Origin: Hetaerina americana
Lineage: Eukaryota; Arthropoda; Insecta; Odonata; Calopterygidae
Assembly: GCA_022747635.1 (NCBI GenBank)
Contig: JAKTNV010000011.1
Span: 15,371,975 to 15,435,974, forward strand
Length of the DNA: 64,000 bases
Direction of reading: 5' to 3'
Shown: piece by piece, positions 32,890 to 46,789 of the stretch
How the letters are laid out: each line of letters starts with the position of its first letter
Position numbering within the stretch: position 1 is the first letter of the stretch
Position numbers and translations under genes: made by a program
The notes under the pieces: generated by a model
What the model was told of the DNA's origin: nothing
Database searches by the model: none
The model's input: only the letters and a program-made list of their open reading frames with translations

Positions 32890-35800
32890 GGAATTAAAGA
32901 GGGGTTTAATATATTTTGGGTTGGCAGAGTGTGCCTTGTCAGACAAATCTAAGAAATTTCCCTACGAAAATCTTAAAGTGCGGACTACTATCAATACTAA
33001 CAAAATAGGGCTGCGACATTAGATTGCATTTTCCCACACCTCTCAAACATGAACTTGATGTTTGATCACAGCGTCTGAATTCGGCAATAAATATCTTCCT
33101 TTCCCTTTATTGGAAAATTGATAATTTTCACAAGGTATTTGAGGATACTATAACTGTAATGTTCCTACTGATTTCTCCACAGTTCGTGAGACGCCTGCAT
33201 TGAATTAAATTTACAGTTATACGCGGCTGAGCCAGGTGTATTCTCTTTTAATTTCCTTCAGAGACGACTTTTTTATTCGATCGGAACCTAACCACACATT
33301 ATATCATCTATAAATTAAATTAGAACTTGCTTTTAGTGTTAATGGAAATGGGAATAAACGGTAATATTGTGAAAGGGTTTTTGGCAGACGGAAGTCGAAA
33401 ATCGATTTTGGCCAAAACCCCACGAATCGTAACAAGACAGTGATGCATTGGTTATAATGGAATGATTTTTTAAAATATGGAATATCTCTCCACTCAGTCC
33501 TAAAATGGCCTCATGAATATATTCCTCATCTTACGATCTAGCGGAATAGTAATTTGTATCGAGAGAAATATTGAATAAATACAAAAGAACACATCTTAAT
33601 AAATATATTCGAAAAGGTTCAATGGAGGCCAAAATGAAAGTTTTGCGCATTTAAGTATTTCACATCACCTCTATTTATTACACATATATGCCCATTTTTA
33701 TGTGTTTTTAAATAGGATAAAGAGCATTGCATATTTTATTATCTCTTTCAATGAGTCTTTAGTATTCAATGCTTTGTTGGTGCAGGGTTATAGATCACAT
33801 TTTTTGTTTGAAGTCCTTTACTTGAACATTAACGGATAAAGAAGGAAGACACCTAAATTCATGGTCGTGCTTGCGCTGGCGGTGTTTTGGCATGGTCATC
33901 CATTCATTCTATATATTCCCTCACTAACAAGCACGGGGTATAAATATATTTCCCAATTTCAAACACAAAGATTAAAGCGGCATGCACTGAGAAATCCAAA
34001 TATTATGCTGGCATCATTCGAATGCGATTCAACACCGTAGCGAATTTCATCGGGGAAAAATTTTCGTATTTGTATTAATCCTTCTATTCCCAGTATGGAA
34101 TGCCATTAAAACTCATTAGAAGAAATCAACTACACCAGTCCGGATATTAAATTTTTATCAATATTAATAATATTTTCCTCTATTTTTCACTGGTTTGAAA
34201 ATATTAGTTTTAGAACGGGTAATACGGGTTTTAGTGCATCAATCTTTGAAAATCAGGTAAACGTAATCATTTACTGCATGGTGCAAACCTAGACTATAGG
34301 AACGCACTAGAAAAAAATTGTAGAAAGAATCGTATGAAATAATTTAAGTTGGAGAAATCGATAAAAATACCTTCAGGTACGGTGTATTAAGCAGTCAAGA
34401 GGGGGTAAAAAGAGTGAAAAAAAATGAAAGGCGCCAATAATTTCATGCATCATTAGGTGGTTTTAAGGAAATAAGGGAACAAAGTCAATGTTCCTACACG
34501 ATTGAAAGCATAATTAGAACCGTTTGAACAATTAATTTTGAAATAACGGCTAAATTTAATTTAGTTTGGAAAATTCTAGGAGTTATCGTTGAGAAAATTC
34601 AAAAGATCATGACTGATTATTTCTTGAGTGAGTCTAATGCTAAATGCACTGGATGACAGGGAGATCAACTTTGGTGAAAATAAACCAGAATATTTTGTAA
34701 TTGGAGAGAGTTATCCTTCATTAGAAAAGTCGTTCTCCTATCCCCCATCGCCGACTCTTTTCCCTGACATCTGTCATAATTTTCTACTTCCTAAAGGGAC
34801 ATTTTAATCTTTCAATCACAGCCTTGTACACCATCGAGAGTGAACATTTCTCGGTTGAAGAGAAACGCCAAGCCGCATTTCAATTCTTCATTCTCTCTCC
34901 CAAATATTCACTGAGGGTCTTCCCTCTCCACATACTAGAGAGGGAAAGACATCTCTCGTATATTAAAGAAAAGGAAAACGATCCCGCATCTTCAAAGAGA
35001 TCAAGTTCTTCTTGTCGGTTCAACTTTTCTTGGCAGACGTGCTCAATGAGTTGTGTGGAACCGGATGTTCGCTTCGTGCGCAATCATGAGTCGTCTTTTA
35101 TTTTTTCGACCGAAAGGAAATTCCTATTCGAATTTTTTATCCTCTTTCCTTCTCTCCGGAGCACGGCCCTCTTCCGATTTAGGGTTTCCACTCTTGCAAT
35201 CACCGCCATCGCCGAAGGAAAACGTCATATTTTTAATGAGAAAAAATATTTTCCACCTCACTTCTCCCCAACCACTTGAGTAACCGTATTGGATTACGAG
35301 AGCGGAAGAGTATTCAAGGAAGATAAGGCTGGTTGTAGACGTTAGGTTTTTAGGAGTTTGAATAGAGATGACATGTAAATTCCATTTTGAATAAAGTTTA
35401 CAAATTTATAGTCTTATGTTCACTGCATCAAATGGAGATGAAACAAAAGGGTCTATCCGCAATAGTTTTTCTAGAACTTGAGACCGAAAATCACAAATTT
35501 CATCCAAGCTCTTGTGGCAGTAAAGGAGGAACTTACATCAGAAGAATTTTGGTTTAATTTTGCAGGAATACATACCGTTCTCACGAAATACTCATATATT
35601 GTGAGGAATCATATTAGAGTTTCAATAGTATAGCATATCATCACCACATACCCATCTTTGTTTAAGTGATATTTATTAATTTGCGAACTGCACCGTAGGG
35701 AAATCCGCTGTTACACACCATCTGGGACTACGATCCCGGAGAAAAACACACGTATACGCTGCCTAAAGATATTACTCGCTTTTGAGTCTTTCCTATGTCT

Positions 35801-36835
35801 TTTAATTTTAAATTTCTTCATAGCAATAAGCCGTTTCACGGCCTAAAGGGTCTCTTCCTCCGTCCTCCATGTTGTTTTGGTATCGTTTTATCCGCTTCAC
35901 GGTCTTGCTACCTCCCTCTTCCCCTTGCCCAAGTGTAATTTCCCGCTATGGGAAATGGGCGCTCCTTCCCTTTGTTTCCTTTTTGTACCGCTCTATGCTC
36001 AGAGTGCGCCGGTGGGCAGTTAATACTGTTACTGACGTTCTTATTTCTACTTGTTTGTCAAAGGCCGTTCCCTATCGGCTTTCCTTTCTTGCTAGGTTAA
36101 GATTTCATATTTAATTCCTAGTTTTAAGTTTCTTATTCTCGCAAACCACGCTTTCACTTCAGCCATGTTTCTTTTATTCAATGCCATGCGTCCCTGATGT
36201 ACAATCACCGGTTAAGGTGAGAATTCACTCACTGGAACGGTTTATGCTTGCCCGTTTGGGCAGTCAATGGACATTTCGGGTGACCTTTTAACTTGTGAAG
36301 TCACGGTCATATCTTTATAAGTCAAATAACTATAGGGGAAGGGGCCGAAGAGGAGATTACTGAAATATTGTGGAATTCCCTCACACCGCTGACCCGAAAC
36401 TTTTGACCACTTGCCTACATTTCCATTCTTCAGAACCGTGCAAGTCTCGTTGGGAGATTGCTTTTTCTTCAAGGGCTAGCTTTTGTATCTTGAGTATGTG
36501 CTTGATCTAGCTCCATAGTGAACGCGAGTTCTTTTACTAATAACACGTTACATATGACAGATGGAATCCATAATTGGTGTTGTGATTGAATACGGGGAAC
36601 TCTAGAATGGACACCGGCAACTTCTCGTCCTATATAGAGTGATTATATGGATGTGTCCCGGATAATTGCCATAAACAATATTTATTGTACAAACGTACAT
36701 TATTATTCGGAAGTTCACTGCTTAAGGTAGCTTTTGTGCTGGCACATACTGTAAAATCCAACATTTCTAAGCTACGCCCAACAAAACGAGACCTGACACC
36801 CCCCACTACAATGAAATATTCTACAGTTCCGCGTT
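32890..36835. other. No recognisable gene; unique AT-rich DNA
   Basis: About 4 kb with no repeat or protein homology visible to me. The longest frame, 151 codons at 34824-35279, lies in CT-rich DNA and is rich in Phe, Ser and Arg. It overlaps an equally open minus frame at 34880-35083, so compositional bias explains it better than a gene. Confidence 0.5.
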
Positions 36836-36837
36836 AA

Positions 36838-38070
36838 TGATTCCCCCTCTAATACAGCCAACATCCCTATCCTAATCCTATCCCTGTTTCCTTTGCCCAA
36901 TGTTCCCCCCTCTGTCACAGTCTTTGACATCCCATTTCCAATCAAAAACCTCTGAATCCACCTTTCCTATCTCTCACTGTTTTCCCCCAACAATCCCCTC
37001 TCCTCCCCATCATATCCGCTTCCTCGTGTGTTTTATTTTTCGTCCATTTCACCTTCTCCGTCATCGCATCTAAAATACCTATAATCAACGCACTACATTA
37101 TTCTTTTATACTCTTTTTGTGTTTATGCTCAGCGTCCACCGTTGAGTAAAGACGAATTCTTCAATCTCTTCCTTTTTGGGAAAGGTTCTTTTCGTAACGC
37201 AGTTCATCTTCTTACGTCCTTGCTCCTGTGCCCAACTAGTTTCAAAGCATTTTGAAGTCAGGTAAACTATTCCACCAAGTCAAGTTCATTCCCTCTATTT
37301 ATAAAGTTTAACTTAGCCTTTCTCTTTCTCGAAATCCGTATAAACTTTATATTGTTTGCTTTAATTCTCATTCCATTATTTTCAATACACTCAGCAGATT
37401 TTGCGACCTCTTGGCTAATTGATAAAATTTGATCATCTACAAACCTAACTGATTTTACAAATTCCCCGCCATTCATATTCATTTTATGTTTCATTCCTAT
37501 ATCCAGTTCCTCTCATGCCTCTTTCGCCATTTTTACCACATATACAGTAGAGATGATAATGGACCTCCCTATCTTATTCCTCTTTCTAATACTGCCCTTC
37601 CGGAGCCTCCGTCCCACACTCGCAAATGTGCTGTCTGAGACATGTACAAGTAGCGCATAAGTCTCCTATCGCTCCAATCAACTCCTATTTCCTGCATTAC
37701 ATTCATTAGTTTTTCCCAATTAACTCTATCAAACCAATTCTCGAAACCTACAAAACAGGCAAATACATCCTGATTGTAATCTGTGTTCCTCTCGATTAGT
37801 GACCCCATTACTGCAATGGCATCACGTGTGCCTCTCCCCTTTTTGAATCCAAATGATCATACACGGAGTAATAATTTGCTCTGCACTCCATGCTCTCGTT
37901 CATGACCCTGAGTTTTACTCTAGCTATGGGCGAAGTTAAACTTATTGTTCTTCCTATCTTCCGGCGGAATAGCTCCTTCATAAATGATATAAATTTCGTC
38001 TTACGTCTTACTCCATATGCCATTAGAGTCCATCTCGTTATCGAGTTCCAAACCCGATTCTTCAACCGAA
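36838..38070 (-). mobile_element. RTE LINE fragment covering RT and C-terminus (decayed)
   Basis: The minus strand reads, 5' to 3', an RT entry region (KRIxxRTISLTSPIARVKLR, 37870-38065), MGSLIERNTDYNQDVFACFV with the motif A region altered to GFENWFDRVNWEKLM (37690-37808), QTAHLRVWDGGSGRAVLERG, VKSVRFVDDQILSISQEVAK where FADD is VDD (37380-37480), and a tail reaching 36840. Multiple frameshifts. The motif A Asp is replaced (VGFENW for VDLEKA), so this is dead. Confidence 0.8.
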
Positions 38071-38074
38071 AAAT

Positions 38075-39890
38075 TCAAATTTATGAAAAAAAGTACTTTT
38101 CAATCATGGTACCTTTTATAGATTTTGATTGAAATCGGACATAAAGGATTTTGATTTATTGAAAAATTAACCTAATGTTTCGTGTGTTGAGTTCTTCGAA
38201 TTGTGGGTCTAATAATTACTTTTATTTTCTTGATATTGGAAACTGGGAAAATCTGTACCCCGCCTCCCCAGAAATAAGGATTATGCAGCAAATCTCAATT
38301 CTTCCAACTTAGGCAGTGATTTTTTTGGTGATGCTTTTTTTTAACCTTTCAGCAATCTTGCACTGAGAGTGGTGGTACGTTTGTATGCCACTGGTGACAT
38401 CATGGCTTCATCATAGCGCGTCTTTCTATGATTAATCCACTCGTCAGGGTACTTAAGTGGTCGTCTAGTCAGCCTGGCATCCACGTGAAGCAATTAAAAA
38501 GATAAAAGGGTCACGTTTTCGCCCACAAAAAAAAGGAAATTCAGGAGCCTAGACCTTGAAACACCAAAGTGATGAATAATTAAACGGGGGCAGGAACTTA
38601 AGTATTGATCCTAAACGTGTTTTGCGTGCCGGATAGAAAATATCGCTGACTCGGATAAAATCCGATGGGAAGGAGGATTACGGTTTCAGAATAACTTTTG
38701 TTGAAGCATTATCTCCTGCTCTGACTTTTCCTGCCTCTCAGAGACAATGAAAAGTAAAAGGAAACGTGAATTTAAAAAATGTTACCTTGGCCTAAGTGAA
38801 CAGATGTTTGCTACTATTTTACTCCCATGGATTTACATTAATAATATGAGCAAATATATTATTTTTTGATGAGTTTAACTAATTTATCCGGGCAAGTCAC
38901 GTAAAATAAATTCCATGTTCAGCATATTCCGACGGTGGGATGAATATTTTTGATGGGAACATATTTTACATTGCAAACCTGAAATTTTAAATATAATTTC
39001 ACTTTAGTTGCGCAATGAAAACCGAAATCATAAAATATATACTCATAAATTTAGTAGCAATGGAATAAGGCGATCGTTATTCCACGTATCATCTCAACTA
39101 TAGATTTCAACTGATTTTTTCCAGTTTAAGAAAACTGTATTTTTTTGAATGGAAATTAGGATAGGTATACGTGAAAGCTATTATTATAAAAGTGATCTTA
39201 TATAAATAATTAATTGTTTTGCATGACCTGCGTTGGAAATATTTTACCAGTTCTAATATTTCTGGATGCTTATTGTAATGTTTCTTAATATTAATGCGTT
39301 TATCGATTTCGGATAATATAAATGAAGCATAAGACATTTTAAATTATCATGTCCACTGTTTATCAAGGGATACGCTAAATGTTTAGAGAGATTTGATGTT
39401 ACAAAATTTCACCAAGGTGAGAATATTTTGCTAAAAATGTTTTCTGATTACTCAATTTCCTTGATAATTCCGTATTTTGTTTCCATTAACCATCTCAGAA
39501 AAATATGAACTGTTTTTTTCTGAGAAACAACTCAAGAAACTTCATTCTTTTCATTTTTTCGTAGAGGCTAAATAGAACAATTGACATTTTTTCATTTTTC
39601 TCCACGAGAATTCTTACTTTGCCTAATTTGAATCCTTCGCCAAATAACGCCATTCGTTTCCTTGTTGTAGTTTTCAACAATGATGCTCAGTAACTCCATC
39701 AGTTGTAAAAACAATGTATCTAAACTTTATCAGAAGGAAGTCGTGATAATTTAGACATTCTAATCATATGGAGATGGTCCCATTCCCCTTTTCTGCGGAT
39801 GGTTTTTATTTAAAGGAGAAAAAGTGGGTAGATAATTAAGAAAATAATACACTCATTTACATTATGACGAAGGCAGTTTAATTTTTAAAA
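38075..39890. other. No recognisable gene
   Basis: AT-rich unique DNA with no homology noted. Confidence 0.55.
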
Positions 39891-39897
39891 ATCCGTA

Positions 39898-40195
39898 TTC
39901 CCTCCTCATCGATTACGACCTTGACGTGGTGGAAGAGCTTGTACATTCTAATGGTCCCTATTACTGTGCTGTTGGTATCAATGATACTTGCTCTTTATGA
40001 CAGATAGGTCGAAGGCTAGGAGAAAGACGAAAGTTAGTCCACGCGACGTCTGTTCCTCAGTGAGGCGGCTGCAACGGAGTCTGGCCCCAGAGGGACGGGC
40101 ATTGAGTGTCACGTTAAAAATACTATTAAGAAAGGCAACGGGAAATTCCCTTTATTATTTATCCCACGAAACAATGATGGACGTAAGCATAGGAA
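39898..40195 (+). mobile_element. RTE LINE 5' UTR fragment
   Basis: Closely matches 49623-49915: GACCTTGACGTGGTGGAAG, GGTCGAAGGCTAGGAG, GTCTGTTCCTCAGTGAGGCG and GGCAACGGGAAATTCCC occur in the same order and spacing. It contains no coding domain and stops where the ORF of the long copy begins. Presence of a 5' end rather than a 3' end is unusual among the relics here. Confidence 0.75.
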
Positions 40196-40196
40196 T

Positions 40197-40392
40197 AATT
40201 TATCTTTCCATTCATTTTACCTTTTATATCCTTCTCCACACCCTCGTTTCAAAAGACGCCTATAATCTTGCTTCAACGACCATGTTTCAGCGCCATGCAA
40301 AACCATCAAGTAAACATTTCTCTTGACTTCCCTTAAAATCCTTAATTAACATCTCAGTTATCAACTCCCTCGGTGTAATATCTTTTCTTTAT
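40197..40392 (-). mobile_element. Short RTE LINE coding fragment
   Basis: The minus strand has an out-of-frame match to the RTE post-RT segment, with a region corresponding to LIWSVAMYGAETW recognisable as a degenerate MALKHGR-type translation near 40290. It directly adjoins the oppositely oriented 5' UTR fragment. Confidence 0.5.
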
Positions 40393-40394
40393 TT

Positions 40395-41440
40395 ATTTTG
40401 TGCGATAAAATAGATAAATATGCTATAATTTTCTAGCGACGGTTATAGTGTCGCGTCTCGTCAATTATCCTTTTGGCTTGAATTAAACTCGAACGTCCTT
40501 GGATGCACAAAAAGAGTTCTTTCCTTTTCCTGAGGCATCACGACACTTTCTTGATTACCTTGAGGCGCGAAATTGAAGTAAAACACGCCTGCCGTCCGTC
40601 GGGAAGTCATATTGTGTGATCCGTTCGCGCCTTTCGTAATTATATCAGATTGATGTCGCAAACAGATTTCTCTTCACCATTCCCTATAGTATTCTCTCAT
40701 AATCCTACTCCTGCCAAATTCTCCCGTATCCCCAATGACGCAGTTGACTTCAGTCAGTCTTTTGCCTCCCTCCTTCATAACTATTGTCAATGCTACTAGT
40801 ACGCCCTTAGGCTCTATAAGAACCTGGTTTCGACTTGATTTATTCGTCATAAGTCACCCTTTGACTTGTGCCAAAATGTATTTGGCATCAAAATCATGGA
40901 TTTCGGAAAAGAAAGTCTTGGAGGAGAATGGTTTTTCTCTTGAACATGCCATTTCGTTCTGATAAAAATCCTTTCAGGGAAATAGCCCTGGTGCTACTCA
41001 CCTCTCTCTCCCCCCTCCCCCCACCCAGTTTCAGCGTGGCGGGCGACTCCCGCAAGCCTTCCTGCAAAGCACTCGAGTTCTTTTTTCCTGAGGTTAAATT
41101 TCGATGAAGCGAGGGATATAGCTGAAGAGACCCTGGTAAAGGGAGAGAGTGAAAAGGCGGGAGGGGAGAGCGGGGATGATAGGGGTCGCGCGCGGTGAGG
41201 TGTTTTTATGCTTCAGGGCTTTATGCACTCCTCGTGGACCTTGAGGTGAAAAGAATAAAAATATAGAGAAAGGACGACTTTTTGAAAAGAGTGAAGGAAA
41301 GGAACCAGGGCATAAAACACTGAAGGATGGAGGAAAATATTTCGCGATTTGAAGCAAGAGAGCGAAATGAGTGAGGTGTGTGTATATGATATATTCACAT
41401 GGAAATAAATATATGAGGAAAAAAATAGGAGCACATATAA
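40395..41440. other. No recognisable gene
   Basis: Mixed composition with purine-rich stretches at 41100-41370. No homology. Confidence 0.5.
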
Positions 41441-41443
41441 AAG

Positions 41444-41572
41444 ATGAACTCAGGAGAGGTGGGGAAGGCGGAATCGAGCAGATCATTAACGCAAAAACAT
41501 TTCTTCGACTGGGACTCAAACCACGGATCTTTCAACTTGCCGTGGTCATGCTCTAAACACTTGAGCTATCGA
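41444..41572 (-). repeat. tRNA-derived SINE, family 1 (minus copy)
   Basis: The minus strand reads from an A-box-like TAGCTCAAGTGTTTAGAGCA, through B box GTGGTTTGAGTCCCAG, to the tail CTGCTCGATTCCGCCTTCCC. The head-to-tail order matches the plus copy 70 bp away. Confidence 0.72.
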
Positions 41573-41639
41573 AGGAACATAAATTACACTGAAATCTGCG
41601 GGCGGTATATGCAATTAAGTGCCCCGATTCTTTGTCCAG

Positions 41640-41815
41640 AAGATGGCGTTCTAGAGCTGTTTCACTTACCAGAGCAGAAATGGCCAGGGACACAAGAAGA
41701 TGGATAGGGAAAGGATTCATCGATCCGTGGTTCAAGTCCCGGTCAAGGAAATATTTTTTCGCTTGTGATCTGCTCGATTCCGCCTTCCCCACCTCTCCTG
41801 TCTGTGTCTTTTATA
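41640..41815 (+). repeat. tRNA-derived SINE, family 1 (plus copy)
   Basis: B box GTGGTTCAAGTCCCGGTC at 41729-41746 and the same tail (CTGCTCGATTCCGCCTTCCC) at 41770-41789. The A-box side carries a 20-30 bp difference from the minus copy. With the copy at 41444 it forms an inverted pair. Confidence 0.72.
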
Positions 41816-41910
41816 CGTACGTGCTCCTAAGCCTTTTCCTTACATTTATTTCATGTGAATTCATATTTGTTCGCAGTTCGGCGGATTTGTTCGTGTTTGA
41901 GTGTATTATT

Positions 41911-41912
<2 letters not shown>

Positions 41913-41982
<70 letters not shown>
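41913..41982. repeat. (TA)n microsatellite
   Basis: Pure TA for about 70 bp. Confidence 0.97.
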
Positions 41983-41983
<1 letters not shown>

Positions 41984-41989
41984 GCATAC

Positions 41990-44900
41990 ATTCATTCCAA
42001 AAAAAGATAGGGGTAAAAAATGATCGCTCTAAGTATGTAAATCAGCCATGTTGGGAAAGGTGCTCAAGAGAGGGTGAAGATAAAAAAATGTGTCAGAACA
42101 AGCAAAGTGGAAGAGATGGATGAGGAAAAGGAGAAGTTCCGCGATAATAAGAGTAAATGGAGGGGAATAGCAGAACGAGGCGGAAATTCATGATAGGGTA
42201 CGTCCAAGGTGATATTCTTACAGGTCAGTTTGCCATACGACGAAATTTACATCTCCAGGAACAGTCCTAAAACTTTAAATATTTTTTCTCTCAAAATGGG
42301 AAAAAATTAGATAAATTATCTGAGAGCAGAATTTGATAGATACATTTGCTAGTGTGTTGCTACAACATTCCATTTTTGGCATGCTGGTTGGAAAAATACA
42401 TGTTGTCAAATTATCCGCGTAGAAAAGGCATCGATGCAAACCATCATTGGGCTCACTAATATAGTTGATTTTAAGGGGAAAGTTGTATTGATTACTTAAA
42501 AGGTGTTATAGGAGCTAAAAACATAAGTTTGTCGAAACATAGTAGTATTTTTAATGGCAGAAGTGGGACGGCTTTGGTCGTTTAATGAATGGGCTAAGGT
42601 TGTAGAAAATAGCATAGGGAATGTAGGGCAATAAGAGGAGTTTTCATTTCCGTGTTCGCTATCAATGAAATCAGATACTAATTACTCTATCTATTACTAA
42701 TCAAACATATTTTGATCTAACTTGTACGAACTAAAGAAATGGAGAAAAACTCGTGGCATCACCGCTAGTTTTCTCTCACCAAACTGTTTGCATGAGAATG
42801 AAATGTTGAAGTATGCGCTATAAAGGAGGACGTGTTTAGACGTGTTGGACGGAATGAAGGTAAGAAGGAAGAATGCGGAATCGAAAGCGACTTACTATAG
42901 TATCGGATGTCAGGTTGTGCATTTTTGTTAGGTGAAGAAAGTAAATGTATAGTTGTTCAATTTTATAGCCTGTGACCATTCAAAACTTAGCTTTAGAGGT
43001 AGAATGCCTATTATAATAATAGTATTAATACTGGCCCGAATTTATAACGCTACCAATTAATATGGGAAATACTATCCGATATGGCATAACTTAATAAATA
43101 GACGCCTTAAAATTTGTTCTATTTGAGTTTTAAATCACGTTTGAAAAATTCATGAGGCAGTAATTAGATTAAATTAAATTAAAAATTCTTAATGTTTGTA
43201 CATCTTAGGTTCATATCTGTTGGTGAAAAAGGCACGAGCGTGTGTTGCATTCATCTTAATCATTCGTCATTAATGCATGCAGTTAAGTGCGCTATTAACC
43301 TCTGCTATCACAATACGTATAACCTCATTAAACCTAAGGCCCGGTAACCAGCTTCTTTGCCACGCTTTTGACCGAAGATTCGAGTGATACTCAATAGAGA
43401 TACGGCTGTCTTTAGGTTTCCACATCGAGGACAGTTGTTAAGCAATGCACATGAAACGTAAAAAAAATCATCGAATGCTGCGAATATCGTGGAGCAGAGT
43501 TCTGCAATGACAAGAGGCCGAACTTTAGAACACCGCATGGGAAAGAAGTAAACTGTTAAGACGCATAATCGCTAGATAAAACCATCAAGACTGGATGAAT
43601 GGTCTTGTTTACAGTGGTTCGAGCGCTAACCGGAAATTCATACTGCCACGCGACTACAAAATCCCACAGTTAACTTTGGAATGAGTTCCTGCCATTCTCA
43701 AGAGGCGAAATTGATAACACGGTCATTGTGTTTCTCCAGTGCGTCTCAGTTCTTTCCATTTCTCTAGGATAATTTCCGTTTCCTATTCACAAGCCTTCCT
43801 TGAAGTTTAAAGAAATACTTTCATCCCATTCTACTCATCCTGCCTTCGATTCCACTTCCACCACGATTCTTTCCTTTTAGCTTCACGCAAATAATATTTT
43901 AACTTTCTCTTACTCCCACTCTCTTTCCGAATTTTACTGCTGCATCGTCCCTCATATATCACTGGCTCTCTCTCTTTTGCAATGAAAAATTTGAAAAAAA
44001 ATCATGAAAACGCAAGTGCACACGCGAGCGAAAGGAGTGCGACGTACGGTCAACATTAAATAATGGGTTACAATGTAACAACTTGAGAACAACGGCGTGG
44101 AACTATTCTCACTAATCTTCCCGCGTTTCATCAAATTCATTGAAGTGCAAGATGTTTACGACGCAGATTTTTCCTCGCCAAGTAAGTGGAGTCGAGATGG
44201 CCGAATCGGAGACTTTTTGCCACAAAAATAACTGTGAAATAAAAAAAAAACGTTTATATGTGAATATGATTAACATTTCAAAGGAAATAAATTTGTAAAT
44301 CACATGTTATTGCTGTGATGAATAGGTTTAGTAAGAACTTATGCTTCTTATAGAGTAGCTGTCAAGGTGAATCATACCTTTTTCTTTGACAGAGGCTTGG
44401 TGGAGATAAGATTTTCAAAAAATAAAGAGGATGGGAGGTTAGACCATGGTGTCGGCATTATATTACTATAAATAAAGGTTTGATAGATAGAAACATTTTA
44501 ACGTTCCTTTAAATGATTGGATTTTAAATTTTGTACGCCCAAGGGTCACAGAATTTAAAATTTCATCCGTCGGAAAACCCACATTGAATCATTAATATAT
44601 TTACCATAGCAGATACCAAAGCAACAATGATAAAATTATGTAATAAATTTATCCGTAGACGTAAGGCGAGGAAGTATATGCGGCAACCCTGAATATGTAG
44701 ACAATTTGTATTGCATTCTATAATTGTAATAAACAGGGCACAAACTTTTGAATGATTCATGAAAAAAATTGAAATTAAGTGAATTATTAACAACAATTTT
44801 ATTGCAACCCCAGACGTGATTGTTACTCTTGAATTACGTGCGAGATAGAATTAAACAAAAAACCACTTACATAAATAAAGAAGTAATTATGACTACGCAT

Positions 44901-46785
44901 TCTTGATGCAATTTAGAGGGTAATTATGATCAATTATTATTATGTATGTTCAAGGGGGTGTTTCGCCGAAATTCAGGGGGAATTACAGAAGTACCATAGA
45001 TACAAAAATATATGCTGGATTCAGCTACAACTTTCTGGACTCATTTTTTTAAAAATCCATCATTTTATGATTAAATTTTAAACTTCCTATACCTTAAGGT
45101 ATTAGGTACTCATGAAAAATGTTGGATAGAAACTTGGTCCAACTTCAAGGGCCCTAGCCAATCAGTCTAAGATGTAATCCGTCATCACTAGCAGGTCTCG
45201 ATGGGCATTAAATAATTGCAACGAGGTTATCCGGACTATCGCCAGAAATCCTAATTGGTAATGGCCCCTGCCGCTCAGAGTGTATTAGGTTAGGTGCTTC
45301 CATGACTGGTTATGAATGCGACCGACATCTGGAGAAATTTTGGTCGCACATGCAAACTTCTTGCAGCTTTAACGTTTAATTCATGTATATCCAATAAATT
45401 TACAAAAACCTGCAATCATTTCCGGATAGATTTTGTGTTTAAATCTCAACCTTAGATTTAATTATCATTATTATTTTAAAAATATCATTTGATTTAGATT
45501 TTAAATGGAGACAGACTGAACATCGCCCCATTTGACACTCTACTATGTTAAAGCTACGTTGAATTGTTATTCAATGCCACAAATATTCCTAGCCCCCTTA
45601 ATTCCGTCTAACACGTCTATCCTATACCTATTTTCTGACTACACTGCCTGAAGTCCTCCCCTATATCAAATTCTTCAAATATTTCATCGCCATACAAAAT
45701 TCTCTGCATACTCCTTATGGAAATTTAATTCTCTTGAACCCTATGGGTTACCTTTTAGTGACGGAGATTTGGTAATATTAGACCAATTTCCCCCGATAAA
45801 ACTTTATTTAGGATTTAAATAATCCAAGTGGGCTTAAACCTCTTACGCATATTATTATCACCCAAACAGTGGTTAATAGTCATAGCATAAAATTTTGAAT
45901 GAAAAAAATTAGAAGGGCCTTTGATCAAATTTAGATACTGGATCGACCGGGTTGGCTGAGATTCTTATCCTAATTAATACAAGCATTTTCTTCCAAACAA
46001 TGTGTCATTTAAAAGGTATGCGGACATTATCCGTGGTAGTTATTATCCTTCCTCTAAGGAAATAAAGGAATGAAACGAAGGGAATATACTGGTTTTAGGA
46101 AAACATAAGGACCAAAAACTTACATTTACTCGCACGCATATATCTCTGGAAAATAGTGAGATAATATTTTTTTACTACCCGAAGAACAGCAACCTACTAA
46201 GTGTTCCCAAATCAACGTCAAAAATCAAGCCTTATAATAAAACATACTTCGTATCATGAATAGGCCTTATTTCTACGGTTGAAATCGAAGAGGTAGGTCC
46301 ACTAATGAGTTCAATTTACTCATAAAACGACAAAAAACAGCAATTTTACGATTATTACCCTCAAGGTATATTTTACCAAGCAATCGTATGAATTACTTCC
46401 TAATGAAATTCTTTGGTCTAGATTTATTTTGACTATTAAATAAGATCATAAAAAGTATAATTTACATGTATGTAGAGTTGTGCACTCGTAAATTACTGTC
46501 GAAAGCAGAAAAAAAATATCAATTGCAATTCCAAGTGCCATATAAAGGAAACAGTAGTTTCATCACGCCAACTGCCAAGTGTAGCGAAGTTATCGTAATG
46601 GACAGCAAAATGAACACTTGTAGAAAACTAACAACAATAATTTATAGAAAATATGGTGGGCCGATATTTTAAAAAAGGACACGATATTTTAAAGTACTCT
46701 TACGCGATAGCTGAAGTTTTTGGGTGAAAGTAAAATGAGAAATACTCCTTCTGAAAAAATATTCTTAAATAGACAATATAGACGA
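41990..46785. other. No recognisable gene; two possible tiny RTE tails
   Basis: About 4.8 kb of AT-rich unique DNA. 42815-42870 (plus, GTGTTGGACGGAATGAAGGT) and 45575-45730 (minus, a GACGTGTTAGACGGAATTAA-type match) look like the last bases of RTE tails, at low confidence. The small frames at 43308, 43952 and 46466 have no known domain. Confidence 0.45.
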
Positions 46786-46789
46786 CAAA

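Noticed and set aside
34824..35279. 151-codon frame as a host gene
   Set aside because: CT-rich DNA, an overlapping open frame on the other strand, no domain and no splice or promoter context.
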